A stretch of DNA of 64,000 nt from Tiliqua scincoides (taxonomy: Eukaryota > Chordata > Lepidosauria > Squamata > Scincidae). The stretch covers positions 82,284,254 through 82,348,253 of the forward strand of contig NC_089826.1 of NCBI RefSeq assembly GCF_035046505.1, in the 5' to 3' direction. A program made the position numbers and the translations under genes. Below are positions 1-8,432 of this stretch, piece after piece; position 1 is the first letter of the stretch; each line of letters begins with the position of its first letter. Below the pieces are notes generated by a model, which was not told where the DNA came from, made no database searches, and saw nothing but the letters and a program-made list of their open reading frames with translations.

Positions 1-527
1 ATCTTGTGTCAGCACTGTGGTGAAGGGTGAAAGGATTAAAGTTCCTCCACTTTCAGCGCAGTCCCAATTCGGATCCCAATCTGTTCCTCGCATATCACAG
101 CCTGTCCCATCCTTTGTCCTTCTCCTTCTCTCCCTCTCTCTTGTGCAGAAAAAAAACCTGAAGCTGTTCCTTCCTCTATCGCAGTAGTGGCCAAACTCGC
201 CATTGCTGCGCAATGGAAAAGTGGTCCCCATTCAGACCTCATCTTTCAACTCCATCTATGCGCCGCACGTAGTCCTCTCCAATCAGGGGCCAGGAACACT
301 CTGGGCAATCGCGTCTGCTGCCTGGCATCCCAGAAGTCCATGCAACAGGATGTCCAGGCAGACACAACTGCCCAGAGCAGCCATTTTCAACCTTTTTCAG
401 CTCAAGGCACACTGTTGAGGCACTAAAATTGTCAAGGCACACTCCCAGGTTTTACTTACATTAAATTACTACATCACAATTAATTTTAATTAATATAATT
501 AATACAATTAAATCATTACATGACAAA

Positions 528-617
528 GGGCACAAACCTAACCAGGTCTATTCAGAAGTAAGTCCTATTTTGTTCAGTGGGTCTTACTCTTGGGAAAGTG
601 TGGTTAGGATTGCAGCC
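528..617 (+). mobile_element. 90-bp GGGC-type MITE
   Basis: Starts GGGCACAAACC and ends GGATTGCAGCC, with a 3-bp TSD AAA at 525-527 and 618-620. The middle is a near palindrome built on AGAAGTAAGTCC and GTCTTACT. It is inserted inside the hAT element of 378-1489. Three-base TSDs with G-rich inverted ends suggest PIF/Harbinger. Confidence 0.75.
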
Positions 618-654
618 AAAGACTAAGGGGGACATTGGGGGTGGGGGGGGGAAT

Positions 655-701
655 GTGCCTGTGGGACTTTCTTCTGAGTAGGCATGCCTAGGATTGGGCT
701 T
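655..701. mobile_element. Partial GGGC-type MITE (one half)
   Basis: Only the half reading CTTCTGAGTAGGCATGCC and ending AGGATTGGGC is present. It is the same family as the 90-bp copies nearby. Confidence 0.55.
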
Positions 702-905
702 TTGGTTGCACTCTTTTTTTCTCAAATACACAAGCAGGCAATTGGCACTTCTCTTCCCCACCCACCCTCTCCCACAGTGACATTCCCCCATCTCATAATT
801 GCAGTTAGTACCTTGACTACTGTCCCTTCCAAAGGTCCAGAATCACTTGCCTCACATTCTCCCCCCCATTGCCTGCTCCTGTGTTTCAGAAAAAACTGTG
901 ACCAA

Positions 906-995
906 AAGCCCAATCCTAGGCATGTCTACTCAGAAGTAAGTCCCATTATAGTCAATGGGGCTTACTCCCATGAAAGTGTGGATCGGATTGTGGCC
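906..995 (+). mobile_element. 90-bp GGGC-type MITE
   Basis: Same family as 528-617 and the same length. The 3-bp TSD is CAA at 903-905 and 996-998. The internal palindrome pairs AGAAGTAAGTCCCATT with AATGGGGCTTACT. Confidence 0.75.
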
Positions 996-1231
996 CAACG
1001 CCCCTCCTCTGAAAGGCAAGGTAGGGAGGGTTGCTTTGGGGAGCTGCAAGCAACTGTGGCAAGGAAAAGGGACTTTCCTGGACCCTCAGCCAGCCCATTC
1101 TTAGGCTGGTGGCCTCAGCAGACTCGCTGGCGTCCTACCTGCTTGCCTGCCAGGCTTCCTCCTTCTCACTCCACCCAGACCTCCTCCAGGCTTCTCAGCC
1201 CAATCAGCAGGCAGGGCAGACAAGGGACTTG

Positions 1232-1318
1232 ATACCCAATCCTAGGCGTGTCTACTCAGAAGTAAGCCCCACAATAGTCAACAGGGCTTACTTCCAGGTA
1301 AATTATGGGATTGCAACC
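1232..1318 (+). mobile_element. GGGC-type MITE, 87 bp
   Basis: Has the same internal palindrome (CAGAAGTAAGCCCC and AGGGCTTACTTCC) and ends GGATTGCAACC. The flanking triplets TTG and TTC differ by one base, so the boundary is slightly less certain. Confidence 0.6.
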
Positions 1319-1489
1319 TTCCTCCTGCTCAGCAGCAGGAGATGAAAAGCAGCCACGGCTGCTCCTTTTTCGCCCACTGCCGCGTGAGGGTCAAAGCGCT
1401 GCCTGTGCTACGTCCTCTGGCCCCGCGGCACACCTGAGGCTGCCTTGTGGCGCATTAGTGTGCCGCGGCACAGTGGTTGAAAAGCGCTG

Positions 1490-2164
1490 GCCCAGAGAGT
1501 CCTTGTCCCCCATCAGGGAGGACTACACACGGTACCTAGGCAGAACAGAAAGCTCTGATCATCAGGCAGATGGATTTGTCCAAACCCTGGACCCAGCCAA
1601 GCTAGGGTTCAAGAAGCCCTGCTATATCGTAAAGACGCCCCCTGTATCCAGCTCTGCCTCCTTTTAGTCCCTCCCACAGCCTCATGCTTTCTTGTTATAG
1701 GTAGAGGTATTTGTTTCCAGTGAATAAGATAGGATCACAGCTTAAGTCTTACTGAACACAGTGGACTTCTGAATAAAATAAATAACACCATTTCAAATAC
1801 TTCTAGTTAGAGGGTTGCCTTTTCTTCCCTCTCCTCTTTCTGCCGAAACTTAATTTCTGCCAAAATCTCACAAAGGCACTACAAGTACCTGTTTTCAGTT
1901 TCAAAGCTGATTCCTGAAATTTGGCAACAAGAATACCTCAGAGCCTGTGCAGAGTGCCTTTTCCCTTTGCAGCATCTCACCTCTCCACTCAGAACTTAGT
2001 GGAGATTAGCAGAGTTCACAAATCCTTTTTCCTCCACACAAAATGCAGTACTTGTTTCCTCTCTCTTTACCACTTTTCTAATTTCAACCAATTCCTAAAA
2101 TAAGGACCCCCCAGTTTCTGTTTTTAACAACCACCCAGCAATGTGGAAGAAGGAACTTTTTATG
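1490..2164. other. No recognisable gene or element
   Basis: About 675 bases of ordinary-looking AT-rich sequence. Short open frames are present but none resembles a known protein family. Confidence 0.4.
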
Positions 2165-2172
2165 TTCTAATG

Positions 2173-3015
2173 CTGATATCTCCAAAAGTTTTCAGTATGA
2201 GGACCACATTGTATATTTTATGCAGTTTCGCAGGAAAAAAAATCAGTTTTATGAATGAATGAATGAAAATTAAAGTAATGAATAAGTTTTACTTGAGTCT
2301 TTTTTACAATAAGCATGATATGATGCAGAACAAAAGAGAAATGTGGCAATTACAAAGAATGCCTTGTTTATGTTAAGGTTATGATTTGTGGGATGATTGG
2401 TGTAGGATCCCTGTTTTGTCCCACTGTGAGCAGGTTGCAAGAAAAACAGCAAATACAGCAGAGTACTTTCAGCAGATGTATTGAGCAAGGGATATCACAA
2501 GTAGAGCAGTCAGTAAACAGTCCAAGAGTCAGCACGAAGAGCAGTCAGTCCAAGTATAACAAACCCAAATCAGTTTCCAACAATACACAGTCAAAGGTTC
2601 AGTCCATAAGTCAGTAATAACATATACATGCAGTATCCAGCCTCCTCAGCCACTGGCAGCAGTTCCTCAGTTATCTCCAACAACTCCCCTACTGCTGCAC
2701 TGGAAGCTCCAGCAGACTAACCTTATGTAGTCAGCTTAGCCAATCAGTGCTGGCTTGGTCACACCCAGGGTGTGTCAGTCCCAGGTGCCTCTGATTCTGC
2801 TGACTCAGCAATCTACACCTGCTCCCTGAACCAACTTGTAAGCTGTGGTTCTGCTTCCCTCAGAACACAAAGCTAACATTTTAAACTGAGAAATCATGTA
2901 TAATGAGTAAAAATGTCAAAATTAGCAAATGCTCTCACCAAAAAAAAGTTGCTGTGGGCAATACAATCTTGTGGTGGGCTGGATTTGGCCCCTGGGCTGT
3001 AGTTGGAGACCCCTG
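2173..3015. mobile_element. hAT-type element interrupted by an LTR-like insertion
   Basis: The left end reads CTGATATCTCCAAAAG and the right end TTGGAGACCCCTG, a degenerate pair of the CAGGGGTCTCCAAAC type. A perfect 8-bp TSD, TTCTAATG, lies at 2165-2172 and 3016-3023. The internal GGGCTGGATTTGGCCCCTGG stretch is shared in style with the other CAGGGG-type hATs of the window. About 480 bases in the middle look like a separate LTR-like insertion. Confidence 0.8.
2401..2878 (-). mobile_element. Possible solo LTR fossil (family unassigned)
   Basis: Read on the minus strand the stretch can be framed by TG...CA, carries a TACATAAGG TATA-like box, and has CAGTCC-rich direct repeats downstream. It lies inside the hAT of 2173-3015. 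I found no matching target duplication, so the exact ends are uncertain. No retroviral coding sequence is present. Confidence 0.35.
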
Positions 3016-3023
3016 TTCTAATG

Positions 3024-3200
3024 TTTATCTTGATGTTTTATCAATAAATGGAGGGGAAGAGTAGAAGTCTAATTTCTCCCTTTTCCCATTTCCAATGTCA
3101 ATTTAAGCCAGAAATATATGAGCATCGCCTGGCTCATGCCAGAAGGGCTCAAGCATTTGCACACTTTACCCCGAGCAGCAATTTTGAATTTTTCACACTT
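3024..3200. repeat. Sequence with a partial direct duplication
   Basis: The segment CACTTTACCC(C/T)GAGCAGCAATTTT occurs twice, near 3160 and 3194, just upstream of the next hAT. The second copy supplies that element's left end and TSD. The rest of the interval shows nothing recognisable. Confidence 0.5.
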
Positions 3201-3209
3201 TACCCTGAG

Positions 3210-3496
3210 CAGCAATTTTTCTCATGGCACACTGCCCTCTGTGATCTTCTCTATGGTCTTCACATCACTTCCAGCTTCCAGATGACTCCTCAGGCTTCTG
3301 CAGCTCTGCTTTTAGGGCAACTACCTGTAATAACAAATTATCTGTCCCTCTTCCCCTACCTGCTGTGCTGGTGGGGGAAGAGGAGCAGACAATTTGTTAT
3401 TACAGACAGTTGTCCTAGAAACAGAGCCATAGAACCTGGACAAGTTTTTCAGCAATTTTCAGCACTGTTCCTGCGGCACACAACTGAAAATTGCTA
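3210..3496. mobile_element. Fold-back hAT-type MITE, GCACACTG family
   Basis: Ends CAGCAATTTTTCTC and CTGAAAATTGCTA, flanked by ACCCTGAG (3202-3209) and CCCCTGAG (3497-3504), an 8-bp TSD with one mismatch. The interior is a long imperfect inverted repeat: TTTTAGGGCAACTACCTGTAATAAC on one side faces its complement around 3397-3425, with CAAATT at the centre of each arm. Two related copies lie at 7316-7662 and 37723-38051. Confidence 0.75.
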
Positions 3497-3504
3497 CCCC
3501 TGAG

Positions 3505-3849
3505 GCTTTGCAAATGAATGGATCAACTAATTGCAAAGCACTTGAAAGTACCCCTTACATGATTTGAAAAACTAATCTTCCAAACAAGCCAGGAAATAAT
3601 GGTTAGCGCCAATCAGGATGGCCTGTAAACCATGGTTTTCAAATACATTCTCAGTTAGCACTAATTATACATTCGTTGGTTCTGAGGTTATGATGAACTA
3701 TGATTGTGCAAATCATAAAAGGAAGGTGTCAATTCATGTATGAGAAGGATAAGGAAGAAGAGAGATTCCACATTATGTTCCCAATTTAGCTTTGCATGGA
3801 GGCCAAAAACATTTCTTTTCCAACTAACCTTCTGACTTTATTATGGTTA
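3505..3849. other. No recognisable gene or element
   Basis: AT-rich sequence without coding potential or clear repeat ends. Confidence 0.4.
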
Positions 3850-4127
3850 TTTTAAAACTGGATGTATTGTGGATTTTATGGAGATGTTTCATTGCTGATT
3901 TGTATTTGACGGGTGGTGTCCTTCTATCCTTTTAATAAGAGGTGACTGCTACTGGTTTGTATTTTGTTATATTTTAGAATTTAATGCTGTTTTCATGTTA
4001 ATTTTATGGACTGTTGCGTTATCATTCTTGCAGTGTATTCATAATTTGATGGAACTGTAAGCCACTTTGGATGCCCTGCAGGGAGAAAAGCAAGGCCCAA
4101 ATCCAAGCCAAGTCAATCAATAAATAA
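3850..4127 (+). mobile_element. LINE 3' end, probably L2-like
   Basis: A T-rich stretch is followed by TGTAAGCCACTTTGGATGCC, GGGAGAAAAGCAAGGC and an AATAAATAAA tail near 4125. This 'gtaagccactttg ... gagaaaggcgg ... aataaa' layout is typical of the 3' untranslated end of vertebrate L2-type LINEs and their SINEs. No coding part remains. Confidence 0.5.
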
Positions 4128-4215
4128 AGTCACCTAACTATATTTTGAAGTGTTAGAAAAATTATCTTTGAACTGGGGCATTATCAGAGTTACACAGAGT
4201 AGCAGTTTGGGCCAA

Positions 4216-4760
4216 AAACAGAGCCCAATCCTAATCTGGACTAGTGCCGGCGCAGTGTCTGCTGCCCTGGCACTAGCTGTCTCAAAAATGCCATAAAGCA
4301 TGTCTGCGACAACAAAGGAGTGGCAGCAGGAAAGCCTGTGCCATCCCAATAGCGCTGAATCCAGCAGGACAGCCAATAGGACAGGTGAGTTTTGTGCCTG
4401 GTGGAATGGGGGCAGGGCAGAATGGAGGTGGGGAGGGGTTTTGGGGACAGGAGGGGTTTGGGGGACACCTTTTTGATAGGTGGATGTTTCAGGTCTGGGA
4501 GGGGGTAGGGATGATGGAGGACGACTCTGCCATATTCTAAACACCATCCCGGACCTGAAAGCCCTACACAGGGTTGCTCAGACATTCACCAGTGATTTTG
4601 CTGGTACCGATCTGAGTAGCCCCATTGAGCAGGCAGGGGCTCAACACAGGGTTAAGGAATAACTGTTCCCTTACTCAGAACAGACCTCTAGCCCGCCCAG
4701 TTTCAGTTTTGGATATGGCATGGGCTGCGCGTCCCCACTGCACCCCCGCTGAATAGGAAT
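4216..4760. mobile_element. Degraded large GGGC-type element
   Basis: Begins GAGCCCAATCCTAATC and contains AATGCCATAAAGCATG, the internal motif seen in the 0.5-kb copies at 38132 and 39129. The right end is not clear, so the end coordinate is approximate. Confidence 0.45.
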
Positions 4761-4979
4761 GGACTGTCAGAGTGGCAACACAACCAGTTCTGCATGATTC
4801 AATACTTGACTTTGTATCTCTTTAATTTCCATTGGGCTTTCATCTCCAAGTCACCGTTGGTCAAGTCCATATGATCACAGTGTGTGCCCCAGTGTGCAGA
4901 CATGTGAAATGAAATAACTGTTACTGGCATAGCTTGGCAGCAAGAATTCCAGGGGACAACCTGAGCTTTGCATTGCACC

Positions 4980-5328
4980 CAGGACTAGCCTTAGAAGCTG
5001 CAGGAACTCAATGCAAAACATTTTCATGGGGCCCAACCATCCCAAGGGGCCTACCCTACTCACCAGAATGAGTGGCAGTGGCATCACTGCCAACTGCTTC
5101 CAGGGGATCGATATCAAGCCAATCTGATCCAATGGATATCAAACCAATGGTGATGCTCTACTCACCACACTCTGCTCACAACGCCTTGGCATGGAAGATT
5201 CCATGGTACAGTGTCAACTACGGAGTGGGGTGCCAGCTGTGGCTGTGGACGCTCCGCTAACCACCCCAGTGTGGGGCCCCTCCAGGCTCAGGGCCCAGTT
5301 TGGTCCAATGGCCCTAAGGCCGGTCCTG
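4980..5328. mobile_element. hAT-type element, CAGGACTAGCC family
   Basis: The termini are CAGGACTAGCCTTAG and CTAAGGCCGGTCCTG. TSD ATTGCACC (4972-4979) and ATTGCACA (5329-5336) match at 7 of 8 bases. The interior is non-coding. Confidence 0.8.
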
Positions 5329-5336
5329 ATTGCACA

Positions 5337-6432
5337 TCATGACATCACACAGGAGAACTGCTTGTCAGTGACTGTGAGGCGAGGTGCGGCAGAAGTGACC
5401 CTCAGTATGCATCTAAACAACCATGATATTTGAGCTCAGATGCTGCTGCCAGCTTAAATTAGTGGTTTATCAGAGGCCAGAAGGATGGAAATAGCTGTTG
5501 GAGGAAAGGATGATGAATCGCATGACACCGAGCAAATGGAACTGTGATTAATGGGACATTGCAAATCAACAAAAAGGGAGCCAACTGTGCAAAGAGATAA
5601 CGAGCACCACAAAGAGCAAATTATTGTCTACCGTGGTGTAATTAACTTCCAAAATTCTCGGTGGTTTGTACAGATGATTCCACAGAGCTTGGCTATTGTA
5701 CCTACTGTAATGACAAGGTTGCAGGCTCTTCTTCTTTTTTTTTTTTTTGCTGAAGTGCTGGCCTCTGAAACTTCATTTTTGCCCAATGCACGGAACCGAC
5801 AGAATGTCAAAGTTGAAGATACAGCAATTTGTAATCACACCGATACAATGCGCTCCTGTGATGCGTTTGACTTACATTCTCCGCAGAGAAGACAATGGGA
5901 AAGAAGGCAAATATATCTCATGTTTTGATTTATGAGGTTCCCCAAATATTTAAATCCCAGGAGGACTCATTGATTATCCTTTAAAAAAAAAAAGTGTGTT
6001 TCCCAGAAAGTGTTTTGCTACAAGGACTGTGATGAAAAGAGCCTTTTGTTCTTCACTCCCAGGCTCAGTAATATATCTTGGACAGGCAAGTGTATCTATC
6101 TTGTGCCTTTTAAAGTAAGTAATTGGCTTAGGCTCTAGAATCTCTTCCCATCTATTTGCACACAGATTTCTCAGTCTGCAAGAAATCACCTATATCGTTT
6201 CAGCGACACCAAGTTTCTTTTCACACCATTCTCATTATCTATGTCCACCCATTTGCTTGCAACGATTTAAGAATAAAATAATAACAATAAAAAACCAGGT
6301 ACTGCTGAAGGCATTTTCTGAAATAGCTATTGCAGGTCAGAATAAAATGAGAATACTTTATCACACTTTGTAAGGATGATTCTCAAGAATTCTTACAACA
6401 ATCCTGCAGGGTAGGTCAGTCTTTGCCCCCTA
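5337..6432. other. Non-repetitive interval, possible conserved non-coding DNA
   Basis: About 1.1 kb without visible transposon ends. Between 5450 and 5930 the base composition is balanced and several TAAT-type homeodomain cores occur, for example GTGATTAATGGG near 5545 and GTGTAATTAAC near 5635. I see no exon. This is an impression only, since conservation cannot be judged from one sequence. Confidence 0.3.
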
Positions 6433-6440
6433 TTGTAGAT

Positions 6441-6904
6441 CAGGGGCGTCCAAACATTTTGGCAGGAGGGCCACATCATCTCTCTGACACTGTGTCGGGG
6501 GCTGGGGAAAAATTAATTTACATTTCAAATTTGAATACATTTACATAAATGAATATATTAGAAATGGAACTTATATGAATGGATGAAGGTCTTGCAACAG
6601 CTCAAGGCCTATAAAAGGCCTTGCACAAAGCAAGGCCAGCCTTTCCTTTGCTGCTGCTCCATCACAGATGTGAATCAGCAAGCAGTGGGGGGAGTCACAG
6701 CTCACATGAGCGGTTGAACAGTTGGCCGTCATGCTGAGAGCAGTTGCATCAGGCCAGCGCGGGCTCCAGCAAGTCTCTGGAGGGCCAGAGGCTCAGTGGA
6801 GACATCCCTGGGTCATCAATTTTGCTCAGGGTTCCCTGAGGGCCAGATTGGGAGTCCTTGAGGGCCACAACTGGCCCCCCAGACCGGAGTTTGGGATACC
6901 TCTG
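6441..6904. mobile_element. hAT-type element, CAGGGGTGTCCAAAC family
   Basis: Starts CAGGGGCGTCCAAAC and ends GTTTGGGATACCTCTG. A perfect 8-bp TSD, TTGTAGAT, lies at 6433-6440 and 6905-6912. The interior has the 'AGGGCCACATCATCTCTCTG ... TGGAGGGCCAGAGGCTC' sequence shared with copies at 28324 and 45966. No transposase frame remains. Confidence 0.9.
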
Positions 6905-6939
6905 TTGTAGATGGGAGTGAGAAATGACAGCTTGCCTCC

Positions 6940-7060
6940 TGCAGCCTTCAGAGAAGTCTTGCCTTTGTAGAAGCCTTGCCAGAGAATGATAGCTTGCCTC
7001 CTGCAGACTGCAGAGAAATGATAAGGCCTCCTGCAGACTTCAGAGCAGAGGTGCAGTGTG
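6940..7060 (+). repeat. Local tandem duplications of a CTTGCCTCCTGCAG unit
   Basis: The phrase GCTTGCCTCCTGCAG with CTTCAGAGA or ACTGCAGAGA recurs three times between 6928 and 7045, forming a short degenerate direct repeat. No function is suggested. Confidence 0.55.
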
Positions 7061-7315
7061 AATCGGAGACTTCCTGGGGCTTCACAGTGTAGGATCTTTC
7101 CACTGTGCCGCATCTTGGCTCCATATACATTTTGCCTGAAGAGAGGTTTCCATCTTTTTTCTGCCTGCTCTGAAGCAATTCTGAAAAAAAGGTTCTCATC
7201 TTCTACTGCATGATGTTATCACCTGCGTAGAAATAAACAAATGGTCAGGAAGGTGAGAGGGCGACCTTTAAGACTTCCCTTGTGCCAACATGCTTTCAAA
7301 GCCAAACCCCTAAAT

Positions 7316-7662
7316 CAATGATTTTCAACTGGTGTGCCATGGTACATTGGTGTGCCACAAAAGGTCCACAGACTGTGGGAGTTTGGACCATAGCAGTTGA
7401 AGAGAATCTCCTCCGGGTTCTGCGGCTCTGTTTCTAGGGCAACTGTCTGCAGTAACAAATTGTCTTCTCTCTTCCTCTTCCGGCAGAGCCTGTGGAGGAG
7501 CATACAAGGGGGGGCAGACAATTTGTTGCTACAGACAGCTGCCCTAGATACAGAGCCACAGAACAGAAAGAGTCTCCTGGAAGCCAGAAGTGACATCTCA
7601 AGAGGCAAAGACCATAGAGAAGACCATAGAAGGCATGAAAAGAAAAACACTGAAAATCTCTG
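7316..7662. mobile_element. Fold-back hAT-type MITE, GCACACTG family
   Basis: Ends CAATGATTTTCAACTGG and CACTGAAAATCTCTG, TSD CCCTAAAT (7308-7315) and CCCTATAT (7663-7670). The two arms TTTCTAGGGCAACTGTCTG (7430-7450) and CAGACAGCTGCCCTAGATAC (7535-7555) are inverted copies that bracket CAAATTGTC. Same family as 3210-3496. Confidence 0.75.
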
Positions 7663-7923
7663 CCCTATATGTACAACATTTGTCTGCATAGATAAAAGCT
7701 GTCCCGAGGCATTTCTGTACGCAGACAAATGCTGTACACAAGAGGGCAGAGGTGGAGCTTGATGGGGCAGAGGTAGGGCTTGAAGAACGTGGCAGTGACA
7801 GATGTAAGGCTTACTGATGCACTCCTAGGATGCACCCCGCATCACACATTTATTTCCATGCTGGTGATAATGTTTGCAGAGGGCTAGAGTCAGAATGGTT
7901 ACTCCACACTTGATTCCTTAAAC

Positions 7924-8269
7924 CAGTGTTTCTCAAACTGTGGGTCGGGACCCACTAGGTGGGTCGCGAGCCAATTTCAAGTGGGTTCCCATTCATTTCA
8001 GTATTTTGTTTTTAAAGTATTAGACTTGATGCTCTCATGGTACGTGGGTGCATTTTGGGAAATGTTACAGATCTGTATGTATATTCTTTTAATAATGATA
8101 GTAAATGGGACTTACTCCTGGGTAAGTGTGGGTAGGATTGCAGCCTAGGATTGTTAAAAATTTTCCTGTTTGATGATGTCACTTGCAGTCATGACATCAC
8201 TTCTGGTGGGTCCTGGCAGATTCTCATTCTAAAAAGTGGGTCCCGGTGCTAAATATGTGAGAACCACCG
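7924..8269. mobile_element. hAT-Charlie-like element, CAGTGTTTCTCAAAC family
   Basis: Starts CAGTGTTTCTCAAACTG followed by TGGGTCGGGACCCACTAGG, and ends GTGAGAACCACCG. TSD CCTTAAAC (7916-7923) and CCTTAAAG (8270-8277) match at 7 of 8. This TIR type (CAGTGGTTCTCAAAC) is a hallmark of non-autonomous Charlie/MER5-like hATs in amniotes. A partial GGGC-type MITE sits inside at about 8098-8148. Confidence 0.85.
8098..8148. mobile_element. Partial GGGC-type MITE
   Basis: The half ATGGGACTTACTCC ... GGATTGCAGCC is present within the hAT of 7924-8269, so it is younger than that hAT. Confidence 0.55.
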
Positions 8270-8432
8270 CCTTAAAGTAAGAAGGAATTGTGACTGGGGT
8301 AAAAATGATTAACCAATCATTGGGCAGGTAAAAATTGCAGGCATTTCCCATGCAGTCATGGAGGAAGACACAACCGTGCCACTCCAGATAACCTCCACAG
8401 AGCATTAATATTATAATTAATATTCCAGGTAT

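Larger units (their letters stand above)
378..1489. mobile_element. Non-autonomous hAT-type DNA transposon carrying younger insertions
   Basis: The termini read CAGCCATTTTCAACC on the left and GGTTGAAAAGCGCTG on the right. The element is flanked by a perfect 8-bp TSD, GCCCAGAG, at 370-377 and 1490-1497, which is the hAT signature. The interior has no transposase reading frame and contains at least three short GGGC-type palindromic elements (528-617, 906-995, 1232-1318), so those arrived later. Mobilisation would have needed a transposase supplied in trans. Confidence 0.85.

Noticed and set aside
684-1232. 182-codon open frame
   Set aside because: It spans a hAT interior and two MITEs (repeated RHVYSEVSP comes from the MITE sequence), so it is not a gene.
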